A stretch of DNA of 64,000 nt, taken from Lachnospiraceae bacterium 10-1. GTDB taxonomy: Bacteria; Bacillota; Clostridia; Lachnospirales; Lachnospiraceae. The stretch spans positions 1 to 64,000 of the forward strand of contig KE159819.1 of assembly GCA_000403495.2 (NCBI GenBank), read 5' to 3'. Shown one piece after another: positions 26,895-35,104 of the stretch (positions are counted from its first letter, which is position 1; each line of letters opens with the position of its first letter). Both the position numbers and the translations under genes were made by a program. The notes under the pieces were generated by a model. The model did not search any database, was not told the origin of the DNA, and was given only the letters and a program-made list of their open reading frames with translations.

Positions 26895-27779
26895 ATGAGA
26901 AAAACAGGATTGGGCAGGAAATTGCTGACAGCGGTAACAGGAATTATTATGGTCATGGAGGTTTTGACGGGAACTACTATTAAGGCGCAGGCTGCCGTAG
27001 AGCCGGTGGTTACCCAATTGGAAGTAGCGGTATCTTCAGATAATTCAGGAATTGTTGCCAGATGCAGTTATCAGAATTATACGGATAAAAGCGGGTATGA
27101 AATGAAACTGTATTTGTATAGAATAGAGTCTGATGGAGAATTTATTGAAAGTCAGAAAGAACTTGCCTATGGGGATGCGGGAAATGGAAGTACGGAACCA
27201 AAGCAGGTGAAGGAAGGCACTTATCGGGCATCTGTTACAATTGATGATGGAATAGGCATGAAGCAGATTAATTCTGAAACCCATTATCAAGTCAGATGGA
27301 TAGACGGAAATTATATCTTAACAAATGAAAATAAACAGGAAGAGGAAATAAGGGATTGCAGCGGAACGGGGAAAGAATCTTCGTGCAGCCATATTTTTGA
27401 GTATTTTTTGGTGCAGCAGGCAACGCCTGTAAAGGATGCCGTACAAGCATATCAATGTGAAAAATGTGGTATGGTTATAGATTACATAGACGTTCCCAAT
27501 TCTGCATATGCCGTTTTCTTAAAAGAAACAGCAGAGAGGATTCAAAACACCCAGGAGAAAGAGGTAACTATTTGCACGGACCGCTGGCTGAGCTTTGACA
27601 GAAAGGTGTTTGAGGCAATAGAAAGCAGACCTGATGTGGCAGTGGAGGTTAACTATCAATATCAGGGGGAACGGTATTTATTGCTTATACCGGCAGGAGC
27701 AGACATAGAACTGCTTATGGATGAAAATGGATTCAGCGGGTTCAGATATATGAATGATAAGCTGTTTGAAAACAAATGA
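26895..27779 (+). CDS. Secreted protein of unknown function
   Basis: The 294-aa product starts with a Sec signal peptide (basic MRKTGLGRK, a hydrophobic run, and a likely cut after IKAQA). The mature part has a beta-rich N-terminal half and then CSHIF and a CEKC pair (residues near 160-195), which could bind a metal or form disulphides, followed by a C-terminal alpha/beta portion. AAAGGATGG precedes the ATG. It lies 44 bp after the XRE-type regulator gene and 28 bp before a GT2 gene. No family is recognised; an exported role in the surface polymer or cell wall is inferred from position. Confidence 0.75.
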   Translation: MRKTGLGRKLLTAVTGIIMVMEVLTGTTIKAQAAVEPVVTQLEVAVSSDNSGIVARCSYQNYTDKSGYEMKLYLYRIESDGEFIESQKELAYGDAGNGSTEPKQVKEGTYRASVTIDDGIGMKQINSETHYQVRWIDGNYILTNENKQEEEIRDCSGTGKESSCSHIFEYFLVQQATPVKDAVQAYQCEKCGMVIDYIDVPNSAYAVFLKETAERIQNTQEKEVTICTDRWLSFDRKVFEAIESRPDVAVEVNYQYQGERYLLLIPAGADIELLMDENGFSGFRYMNDKLFENK

Positions 27780-27807
27780 TATAAATTTATAAGGGAAATA
27801 AAAATAT

Positions 27808-28560
27808 ATGAAAACTGTATCTTTAATACTTACTACCTATAACAGCGAAAAAAATCTTGAAAAAACCCTAAAAAGTATAGAAAAGCAGGATTATCCGTCA
27901 ATTGAGGTTTTAATTAAAGATGGAGGCTCTACAGATGGAACGCTCCATATGATTGATGTTTATTCAAAAGTCAGTAAATATGTAGTAAAATGGTGTACTG
28001 GTACAGATAATGGAATATATGATGCCATGAATCAGGGTTATGCAATGGCAGCAGGTAATATCATTGTTTTTATTAATGATTTATTTCAGGAAACCACAGT
28101 GGTATCCAAAATGGTTCAGCTGATAGAGGACAACCCGGAGTGTGTAGGGGCACATGCTGATCTGGTGTATGCAACAGATGAAAAAGTGGTAAGATATTGG
28201 AAAATGGGACCACAGAAAAGCCTATATTCAGGGTGGATGCCGGGGCATCCCACTTTGTTTTTGAAAAGGGAAATATATGAGAAATATGGCCTTTACAATC
28301 CGGAGTATCGTATTGCAGCAGATTATGAATTTATGATTCGGTTTTTAAAGGATAAAGAAAATCAGCTGGCTTATCTGCCCCAGGTAATTATTAGAATGTA
28401 TTATGGCGGAACCAGCACAGGTAGTACGGGAAGCTATTTGCTGTCATTAAAAGAAGGGCATAGGGCATTAAAAGACAATGGAATTAAAGGCGCATTTGTT
28501 ATTGATATTTTGCGCACATGCAGAGTGCTTTTGCAGTTTTTGGTAAAAGAAAGGAAATAA
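27808..28560 (+). CDS. GT2 family glycosyltransferase
   Basis: A 250-aa soluble GT-A fold transferase. The N-terminus has SLILTTYNSEKNLEKTL, the nucleotide-binding DGGSTDGT, and TDNGIYDAMNQGYAMA, which is the pattern of GT2 enzymes related to colanic-acid and capsule transferases. The usual DxD appears as INDL. HPTLFLKREIYEKYGLYN and AADYEFMIRF are the acceptor-side motifs. It adds one sugar to the lipid-linked repeat unit at the cytoplasmic face. It ends 3 bp before the epimerase start, so the two are co-translated. Confidence 0.92.
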   Translation: MKTVSLILTTYNSEKNLEKTLKSIEKQDYPSIEVLIKDGGSTDGTLHMIDVYSKVSKYVVKWCTGTDNGIYDAMNQGYAMAAGNIIVFINDLFQETTVVSKMVQLIEDNPECVGAHADLVYATDEKVVRYWKMGPQKSLYSGWMPGHPTLFLKREIYEKYGLYNPEYRIAADYEFMIRFLKDKENQLAYLPQVIIRMYYGGTSTGSTGSYLLSLKEGHRALKDNGIKGAFVIDILRTCRVLLQFLVKERK

Positions 28561-28563
28561 AAA

Positions 28564-29565
28564 ATGAAAGAACTGGATTCATCCAAACGTTATCTTATTA
28601 CCGGAGGAGCCGGATTTATAGGCTTCTATTTATCCAAGGCTCTTTTGGAAAAAGGAGCGGAGGTAGCAGGTCTTGATAATTTAAATGATTATTATGAAGT
28701 TTCTCTTAAGGAGGACAGGCTTGCTATTCTTAAGGAAAATCCTAAATACCGCTTTGTGAAGGCTGATCTTGCAGATAAAGAAGCGGTATTCAATATGTTT
28801 AAAGAGTTTCAGCCACAGATCGTAGTCAATTTGGCCGCCCAGGCTGGTGTGCGGTACAGTATTGATAACCCGGATGCTTATATTCAATCTAATATTGTGG
28901 GATTTTTTCATGTATTAGAGGCCTGCCGGCATTACCCGGTGGAACATTTAGTATTTGCTTCTTCCAGTTCTGTATATGGGGGGAATAAAAAAATTCCATT
29001 TTCCACCAGGGATCAAGTTGACCAGCCGGTAAGTTTGTATGCAGCGACCAAGAAATCCAATGAACTAATGGCATATTCCTATAGCAAATTGTATCAGATT
29101 CCTCTTACCGGACTCCGTTTCTTTACGGTATACGGCCCTATGGGCAGACCGGATATGGCATATTTTAAATTTGCAAAGAAAATCATGGAGAATGAACCAA
29201 TTCAGGTTTATAATAATGGAGATATGCTTCGTGACTTTACCTACATTGATGATATTGTAAAGGGAATTGAGAATATTCTTTGCAATGCGCCAATGGAGGA
29301 TGAAAATGGAGCGGCTTATAAAATATATAATATTGGTAATAACAAGCCGGAAAAGCTGATGGATTATATTGCAGTTTTAGAAAAATGTCTTGGCAGAAGG
29401 GCAAGGAAAGAATACCTGCCCATGCAGCCGGGGGATGTGTACGAAACCTATGCGGATGTGCAGGAATTGATGAATGATTACGGGTTTAAGCCTTCCACTA
29501 CAATTGAAGAGGGGCTTGGCAGATTTGCAGAATGGTTTCTTTCCTATTATCAATATAAAAACTGA
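28564..29565 (+). CDS. UDP-glucuronate 4-epimerase-like NAD-dependent epimerase
   Basis: A 333-aa extended short-chain dehydrogenase/reductase. TGGAGFIG at residues 13-20 binds NAD; Y159 and K163 (YAATKKS) with the upstream SSSSVYGG serine form the catalytic set. LDNLNDYYEVSLKEDRL and the RFFTVYGPMGRPDMA block match UDP-glucuronate 4-epimerases, which make UDP-galacturonate. This agrees with the UDP-glucose dehydrogenase that follows and that would supply UDP-glucuronate. AGGAAA precedes the ATG. A 179-bp leader with two repeat motifs separates it from the next gene. Confidence 0.92.
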   Translation: MKELDSSKRYLITGGAGFIGFYLSKALLEKGAEVAGLDNLNDYYEVSLKEDRLAILKENPKYRFVKADLADKEAVFNMFKEFQPQIVVNLAAQAGVRYSIDNPDAYIQSNIVGFFHVLEACRHYPVEHLVFASSSSVYGGNKKIPFSTRDQVDQPVSLYAATKKSNELMAYSYSKLYQIPLTGLRFFTVYGPMGRPDMAYFKFAKKIMENEPIQVYNNGDMLRDFTYIDDIVKGIENILCNAPMEDENGAAYKIYNIGNNKPEKLMDYIAVLEKCLGRRARKEYLPMQPGDVYETYADVQELMNDYGFKPSTTIEEGLGRFAEWFLSYYQYKN

Positions 29566-29574
29566 GTGCCGCTT

Positions 29575-29592
29575 AAGCAGGCGGATGAGAGC
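29575..29592 (+). repeat. Copy 1 of the recurring AAGCAGGCGGATG leader motif
   Basis: AAGCAGGCGGATG followed by AGAGC lies just after the epimerase gene and upstream of the UDP-glucose dehydrogenase. CCGC (29569-29572) can pair with GCGG (29581-29584). The same 13 bases recur at 41428 and 49736 and in diverged form near 38516-38530, each time shortly before a gene start. Confidence 0.7.
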
Positions 29593-29657
29593 AGGGCTGA
29601 ATAAAAATGTGTATTCAACCTATTGATTTAAATGTGTGTCGCAACACGCAGATGGGT

Positions 29658-29747
29658 ATAAGGTTGAAAGAAACTTTCAACCTTACGTATTTGGGCCTAT
29701 TCCCACTTGGGAGAAGCCCAAGCGGGAAAGGCATGGGTATAAAGATG
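29658..29747 (+). repeat. 90-bp structured leader repeat, copy 1
   Basis: Nearly identical (88 of 90 positions) to 36724-36813. It contains an 11-bp hairpin (29660-29670 with 29674-29684; AAGGTTGAAAG, AAA loop, CTTTCAACCTT). A second nested hairpin follows: TTGGGC/GCCCAA (29691-29696 with 29716-29721) around TCCC-ACTT-GGGA. Both copies end exactly on the ATG of a gene. The length is 30 codons, open in frame with that gene in both copies, so the repeat may be read as an N-terminal extension or act as an RNA leader. Confidence 0.9.
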
Positions 29748-31055
29748 AAAATAGCAGTGGCAGGAACAGGATATGTTGGCTTGGTAGCAGGGGTTTGCTT
29801 TGCAGAAAAAGGATATAATGTAACCTGTGTGGATGTGGATCAAAAGAAAGTGGAGATTATGCGCCAGGGGATTTCTCCTATTTATGAGGAAGGATTAGAG
29901 GCGCTGATGCAGAAAAATAATGCAGAGGGAAGGCTCCATTATACCACAGACTACAGGGAAGCATATAGGGATGCTGATGTAATTTTTATTGGCGTGGGAA
30001 CACCAGAAATGCCGGATGGAAGTGCAAATTTAAGTTACATTGCTACCGTATCCAGACAGATTGCAGAAACCATAGAGAAGGACTGCCTTGTGGTAGTGAA
30101 ATCCACAGTACCTGTTGGAACCAATGATAAGGTAGAACAGTTCATTAAAGATTTTCTGATACATAAGGTTAAGGTAGAAGTAGCATCTAATCCTGAATTT
30201 TTGGCACAGGGGACAGCAGTACATGATACACTTCATGCTGCCAGAATTATAATTGGGACGGAAAGCAAGGAAGCGGAAGAACTGCTTAAGAAGATTTATG
30301 AACCCTTTGGACTTCCAATTGTTTCCGTAAAGAGACGTTCAGCAGAGATGATTAAGTATGCATGTAATGACTTTTTAGCATTAAAGATTTCTTATATGAA
30401 TGATATTGCCAATTTATGTGAGCTGGTTGGAGCTGACATTACTGATGTGGCAAAGGGCATGAGTTATGATGAGCGAATTGGCGCCAGATTTTTAAATGCA
30501 GGGATTGGGTTTGGCGGAAGCTGTTTTCCAAAGGATACCAAGGCGCTTAAGTTTTTGGCAAAAGAACATGGCTACCAGTTAAAAACAGTGGAAGCGTGTG
30601 TGGATGTGAACAGTGCACAAAAAACCAGATTGTTTGAGAAAGCAAAAGAGAGAATGATTTCATTTAGCGGCTTGAAGGCAGCAGTATTGGGACTTACTTT
30701 TAAGGCGGGTACAGATGATCTTAGAGAGGCCCCTTCTATTGATAACTTAAAACTACTTTTAGATGCCGGCGCAGATATTTATGCTTACGATCCTAAAGGA
30801 GTGGAGCGTTCCAAGCAGCTTTTTCCGGAGGGAAAAATTGGGCAGGGCTCCATGAATTACGTAGATTCTCTGGAACAGGCGCTGGATAAGGCTAACATAT
30901 GCTTTGTATTTACGGAATGGCCGGAAATTAAGGAAATCGCACCGGAAAAATTTAAAACGAAAATGCATACACCTCTTGTGTATGATGGAAGAAATTTATA
31001 CAACCCTTCTGAAATGAAAAAAGAGGGTGTTGAGTATTATAGCATTGGACGATGA
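29745..31055 (+). CDS. ugd: UDP-glucose 6-dehydrogenase
   Basis: A 436-aa enzyme that oxidises UDP-glucose to UDP-glucuronate with two NAD. It has the N-terminal Rossmann motif AGTGYVGLVAG, the catalytic cysteine C260 in FGGSCFPKD, the KYACNDFLALKISYMND helix, and the C-terminal FKAGTDDLREAPS block; full length for the family. I place the start at ATG 29745, where homology begins. The frame is open upstream to an ATG at 29607 through the 90-bp repeat and there is no ribosome site close to 29745, so a longer N-terminus is possible. Together with the epimerase it would give UDP-GlcA and UDP-GalA for the polymer. Confidence 0.93.
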   Translation: MKIAVAGTGYVGLVAGVCFAEKGYNVTCVDVDQKKVEIMRQGISPIYEEGLEALMQKNNAEGRLHYTTDYREAYRDADVIFIGVGTPEMPDGSANLSYIATVSRQIAETIEKDCLVVVKSTVPVGTNDKVEQFIKDFLIHKVKVEVASNPEFLAQGTAVHDTLHAARIIIGTESKEAEELLKKIYEPFGLPIVSVKRRSAEMIKYACNDFLALKISYMNDIANLCELVGADITDVAKGMSYDERIGARFLNAGIGFGGSCFPKDTKALKFLAKEHGYQLKTVEACVDVNSAQKTRLFEKAKERMISFSGLKAAVLGLTFKAGTDDLREAPSIDNLKLLLDAGADIYAYDPKGVERSKQLFPEGKIGQGSMNYVDSLEQALDKANICFVFTEWPEIKEIAPEKFKTKMHTPLVYDGRNLYNPSEMKKEGVEYYSIGR

Positions 31056-31060
31056 AAATA

Positions 31061-31103
31061 AAGGATGCGGTTGCTGAATAAATCTAACAGCCGCATCTTT
31101 TAC
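31061..31103. terminator. Bidirectional terminator between convergent genes
   Basis: GATGCGG (31064-31070) pairs with CCGCATC (31091-31097), with A-rich DNA before and TTTTA after, so it can work in both directions. It stops the plus-strand UDP-glucose dehydrogenase transcript and overlaps the last codons of the minus-strand glycosyltransferase. Confidence 0.75.
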
Positions 31104-32013
31104 TTATAATATATCTTGGCCTTGCTTTAATTTCGTTATAAATTCGTGATATATAGTGACCAATGATTCCCAGACTTATCATCAGAACACTTCCAATGAT
31201 AAGCTGGAGAAGAATCACCGTGGTAAATCCTTCCAGTGCATTACCAGAAAAATATTTATACAACGATTGGATTCCCAGGGCGATGGAAGCAAAAAACATA
31301 ATCCATCCCATCAGACTTACAAACTGCATGGGTGCTCCGGAAAAGGATGTAATATTTTGAATTGCATATTTGGTAAGGCTCCAAACAGACCACTTCGAAG
31401 TGCCGATGGCACGTTCCTGGACTTCAAAGGGAATGGCAATCGATTTAAAGCCTATCCAGGAGGAAAGTGCGCGAAAAAAAGGAGCGCGTTCGGGCATGAA
31501 AAGAAGTGCATCCATTGCCTTGCGGTCTATCAGCTTAAAGTCAGAAGCTTTGGACATATCAATGCCGGTTGCCTTGCTTATAATGCGATAAAAGCTGTTA
31601 GCGCAGAATGTGTGCAAGGGGTTTTCCTTTCCCCGGGATGCTTTGACACCTTCCACAATTTCATACCCATCCTGCCAGAGACGATACATTTCCGGCAGCA
31701 GGGAAACAGGATGCTGCAGGTCACAGTCCATTACCACGCAGCAGGCACCGCAGGCAGCTTCGAGTCCGGCAAAAATGGCCGCTTCTTTGCCAAAATTTCT
31801 GGAAAAGGAAAGGCCTTTTACTTCCGGATTTTTTTGGGAAAGTTCCAAAATATGAATGTAGGTTAAGTCTTTGGAACCATCATCTATAAAAATGACCTCA
31901 AAGGGAATAGTTTCCTGCTTTAATAGCATATTTATAGCTTGAAAAGTCCTTTCTATATTATCCTGTTCATTGAAAGAAGGAATAATGATAGAAAGAGTTT
32001 GATTTTCCTGCAT
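31084..32013 (-). CDS. Polyprenyl-phosphate glycosyltransferase, GT2 (GtrB/DPM1-like)
   Basis: The 309-aa product has a GT2 domain (SIIIPSFNEQDNIERTF, IDDGSKDLT, and the DCDLQHP metal motif) and two C-terminal transmembrane helices (about 225-250 and 262-290). This is the layout of undecaprenyl-phosphate glucose/mannose transferases that load a lipid carrier for GT-C-type membrane transferases. Several such membrane proteins are encoded on the other strand nearby (22338, 24593, 33408, 35105, 36730), which this enzyme may supply. AAGGAG lies 10 nt before the ATG. It is the only minus-strand gene in this block. Confidence 0.92.
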   Translation of the reverse strand: MQENQTLSIIIPSFNEQDNIERTFQAINMLLKQETIPFEVIFIDDGSKDLTYIHILELSQKNPEVKGLSFSRNFGKEAAIFAGLEAACGACCVVMDCDLQHPVSLLPEMYRLWQDGYEIVEGVKASRGKENPLHTFCANSFYRIISKATGIDMSKASDFKLIDRKAMDALLFMPERAPFFRALSSWIGFKSIAIPFEVQERAIGTSKWSVWSLTKYAIQNITSFSGAPMQFVSLMGWIMFFASIALGIQSLYKYFSGNALEGFTTVILLQLIIGSVLMISLGIIGHYISRIYNEIKARPRYIISKRCGC

Positions 32014-32272
32014 GAATTTTAAACTCCTTATCTACACAAAACACAAATTTTGTAAACTTAAGTATATATGAAAAAACCAGCTTTTGCAATGTGATTAGCA
32101 ACAGTTTTGTAATATTCATTATAGAATTGAATAAAATATATTAAACGAAAGTTATTAAGAAATTTTTAAGGTTAGCATAAAAAATATTAAAATACATCTG
32201 AAAACATGTTTTAAAGTTTAAAATGTGTTATTCTATAAAAATAAAAAGTAGCAAAAGTGAGGAGTTTTGAAT

Positions 32273-33301
32273 ATGAGAAAGGTAAAATTATTTAAATTGT
32301 CTGCCTTTTTAATCTGGGTTATGATGGCAGCTTTGCTGCTGAATGGGTGCAGCAAACAAACGGAAGAGAAGAGTGTGGGAGAAGATGTTGTATCGGATGA
32401 CGTGATTTTAACAGAAACCGGTGAGGCAATTGAAAAGGAGCAGCCAACACCTGAAGCAGTGCCGACTCCGGTGCTGGAAAATGCAAATATAGATCCGGCA
32501 TTACTTGTTGAGCCGGAAGTGGAGAAAGGCGAAGTGCAGGAAGAGGCTATAGAATATGATGATGGGAAACTGCAGATAGTGTTTCTTGGAGACAGTATCT
32601 TTGATAATAACAGGGATGGCACAGGTGTTCCGGGCAGAACAGCAGCACAATGTGATGCCAATGGTTATAATCTGGCAATCGGAGGAACTTCAGCATCAGT
32701 TGAATGGGATGAACATACTGGCTATGATGACTGGACGTCAAGAAGTCTCGTGGGAGTAGTGAACGCAATTGCCAAAAACATTCCTACGGATATTTTTGTA
32801 AATGATACTGCAACTAAAACGATTTTAGATGATCCCAATATAGATTTTTCCAAGACAGACTATTTTGTGGTGGAGTATGGGATGAATGATTTTCTTAATA
32901 CGCATCCTATGACAATACAAGACGCTCCATCAGGCACGAAATCTTATGTGGGTGCACTGAATTATTCCGTAGTAACATTAAAATCTATAGCGCCTGACGC
33001 AACCATTATCCTGTGCTCTCCTACTTATGCACAGTTTTACAATGGAGACTGGATGATTGGAGATGGAAACAGTATCAATAATGGCTATGGAACCTTATTT
33101 GACTATAAAGGAAGCTGTGAATATGTTGCAAATGATCAGCAGGTGTTGTTTTTTAACGCGTATCAGGATCTGGGGATAGATGGCTATACGGCAGATGAAT
33201 ATTTGGAGGATGGAATTCATCTGACAGACAAAGGAAGACAGCTTTATGCAGATGCACTTACTAAAATAATATTGAAATATGAGGAAACAAAGAATAATTA
33301 A
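32273..33301 (+). CDS. SGNH/GDSL-hydrolase lipoprotein
   Basis: The 342-aa protein has a lipoprotein signal ending in LLLNGC, then an acidic, Pro/Thr-rich linker of about 70 residues, then an SGNH hydrolase domain: block I GDSIFD with nucleophile S108, a Gly in NLAIGG, block III EYGMND, and block V DGIHLTDKG with D313 and H316. It would sit on the outer face of the membrane and remove or transfer acyl (for example O-acetyl) groups on a surface polymer. The ATG at 32273 follows GAGGAG by 8 nt. It has its own 5' region (259 bp, divergent from the GT2 gene) and its own terminator, so it is monocistronic. Confidence 0.88.
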   Translation: MRKVKLFKLSAFLIWVMMAALLLNGCSKQTEEKSVGEDVVSDDVILTETGEAIEKEQPTPEAVPTPVLENANIDPALLVEPEVEKGEVQEEAIEYDDGKLQIVFLGDSIFDNNRDGTGVPGRTAAQCDANGYNLAIGGTSASVEWDEHTGYDDWTSRSLVGVVNAIAKNIPTDIFVNDTATKTILDDPNIDFSKTDYFVVEYGMNDFLNTHPMTIQDAPSGTKSYVGALNYSVVTLKSIAPDATIILCSPTYAQFYNGDWMIGDGNSINNGYGTLFDYKGSCEYVANDQQVLFFNAYQDLGIDGYTADEYLEDGIHLTDKGRQLYADALTKIILKYEETKNN

Positions 33302-33314
33302 CCGGATAAAGATG

Positions 33315-33345
33315 TGCCAATGCGCTTTGCGTGTTGGCATTTTTG
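33315..33345 (+). terminator. Terminator after the SGNH lipoprotein gene
   Basis: TGCCAATGCGC (33315-33325) pairs with GCGTGTTGGCA (33329-33339) through a TTT loop, including two wobble pairs, followed by TTTTTG. The 11-bp stem sits 13 bases after the stop codon. Confidence 0.88.
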
Positions 33346-33407
33346 TGCTATTATAGTAACGTATTTGCAATTTAAGCCACCGAAAGTGAAAAGTGGGAGT
33401 AGTGAAA

Positions 33408-34943
33408 ATGACTGAAAAGAAGAAACGATTATATTTATACATTGAGATAATATTATTGTTATGGTTTGCAATTTTTACATTTTTAAATGGCGATGTACAA
33501 TCTTTATGGGCAGATGAATTGTCATCTATAGGATATATTAAAAATGGGCTTAGTCTGCGGGAAATGTTTGAAACATATTTGTACTTGGATACTAACCTGC
33601 CGCTGTATTCAGTAATATTATATTTCTGGTATCGGATTGTGCCATACGGCGAGCAATTTTTGCTGATCCCATCTATCTTGTTCTGCATGGGGGGGATTAT
33701 TTTTCTGGCAGCAGCAGTTAAAAAGCTTTTAGGTGAAAGAGCCAGTCTAATCGCGTTTTGTTTAGGATGCAGTTCCAATGCGGTAATATGGCAGGGAGCA
33801 TGGGAGGTTAGATGCTACAGTTTGGTATTTTTTCTATCGGCATTTTCTATATGGGCATATATTGAAAAGACATTGCATGAAAACAAAAAAACGCTGTTTA
33901 TTTATGGTGCGGCAGTGACATTGTTTTTGTGGACACATTGGTTTGCCTGTGTTTTGCTGGCTTTTTATGGTCTGGCAGATTTGTGCTTTATTATTGGTAA
34001 AAAATGTTCGTGGAAGGTGCTGCTATGCTATCCGTTAGGATTACTGGCATATTGTCCCTGGCTTATTGTTTCCTTTGCAAGTAAGTCAAGTGAATTACAG
34101 GATTTTTGGGCAGAGGTTCCCCAATGGAAAAATATGCTCTGGACAATTTTATTCTTTTTAAGTGGAAGGAGTATCTTATGGTATGTTTGTCTTGCAGCAG
34201 GGGGGGCATTATGTATTAAAACGGTTATTAGCTTTTTTTATAAGCATATGGAACGAAATGCAATTATTAATTTAGGATTCATATGCACCCTGTCAATTGG
34301 ATGGGTGATTGGCCTGGTATTTCTTTATAGTGCTTATCTTAATCCGGAAGGTTCTTTATATGTAGAGCGTTACTTTATGGTGATTGCACCACAAATATTA
34401 ATGATAACGGCATGGGGAATTGAATATTTAATTGTTTTTTCTGAAAAAATAGCCCAGTATTTGAAGGCTGGGTGGTTGAAAAAAAGCTTTCCTGTCATAG
34501 TAAGGAGCGGCATAGCATTAGCGCTGTGCTTCTATTTCCTGATTTGCTACAAGGAAGCATATATCAGTATAAGGAAGCCGCGTCAGGAGTTTAGATATTT
34601 GTCAGAATATTTAATTGGGGAAGGAAAATTATGGAATGATGATACTGCATTGGTAGGCTCTAACAGATACTGTGCACTGGATGGATTTATAGATTATTAT
34701 TTTGTGAAAAGAGGCGTGGAAGCACCTGCAAATATTATTGATGGGAAAATTAATGAGAAAGAGGAAAGCAGATTTTATAAAAATTATGACCAGTGGACCG
34801 AGGAAGAACTGCTTAATTTTAACAGGATATACTGCTTGAAAATCCATATGGGGTATGATGATGCACTAAAGGAATTTTTAGAAGGAAATTATCAGCTTGT
34901 TCTGGCGGATTATGATTTGGGATTAGAAATATGGGAAAAATAG
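33408..34943 (+). CDS. GT39-like polytopic membrane glycosyltransferase
   Basis: A 511-aa protein with about eleven membrane helices. The first outer loop contains SLWADELSSIGYIKNG, the acidic-residue motif (DE) of ArnT/PMT-type GT-C transferases that take sugar from a polyprenyl-phosphate donor. A C-terminal soluble part of about 110 residues ends near ADYDLGLEIWEK. GGGAG precedes the ATG at 33408; a GTG at 33393 is in frame but lies inside the ribosome site. It starts after a terminator, so it has its own promoter. Acceptor unknown. Confidence 0.78.
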   Translation: MTEKKKRLYLYIEIILLLWFAIFTFLNGDVQSLWADELSSIGYIKNGLSLREMFETYLYLDTNLPLYSVILYFWYRIVPYGEQFLLIPSILFCMGGIIFLAAAVKKLLGERASLIAFCLGCSSNAVIWQGAWEVRCYSLVFFLSAFSIWAYIEKTLHENKKTLFIYGAAVTLFLWTHWFACVLLAFYGLADLCFIIGKKCSWKVLLCYPLGLLAYCPWLIVSFASKSSELQDFWAEVPQWKNMLWTILFFLSGRSILWYVCLAAGGALCIKTVISFFYKHMERNAIINLGFICTLSIGWVIGLVFLYSAYLNPEGSLYVERYFMVIAPQILMITAWGIEYLIVFSEKIAQYLKAGWLKKSFPVIVRSGIALALCFYFLICYKEAYISIRKPRQEFRYLSEYLIGEGKLWNDDTALVGSNRYCALDGFIDYYFVKRGVEAPANIIDGKINEKEESRFYKNYDQWTEEELLNFNRIYCLKIHMGYDDALKEFLEGNYQLVLADYDLGLEIWEK

Positions 34944-35104
34944 AAGTCGGCGTTTGACCAGGAAGCTTGTATGTTTGATGTTTGTTTGTTATAATTTTTA
35001 AGTATGTCATAATGATCATGTTTATTCACATTGGATTGATTTTTTTCAAGCTGTGCAAAAATGGTTAGGATTGACGGAAAAATAAAACAAATGGGTAAAT
35101 AAAT

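Noticed and set aside
31156-31866. Long plus-strand frame (236 codons)
   Set aside because: It lies wholly antisense to the GtrB-like GT2 gene, which has clear motifs, a signal-quality ribosome site and two membrane helices. The frame has no ribosome site and no domain.
33095-33778. Minus-strand frame of 227 codons
   Set aside because: Spans the end of the SGNH lipoprotein gene, its terminator and the start of the next gene in antisense; composition and position are those of a chance frame.
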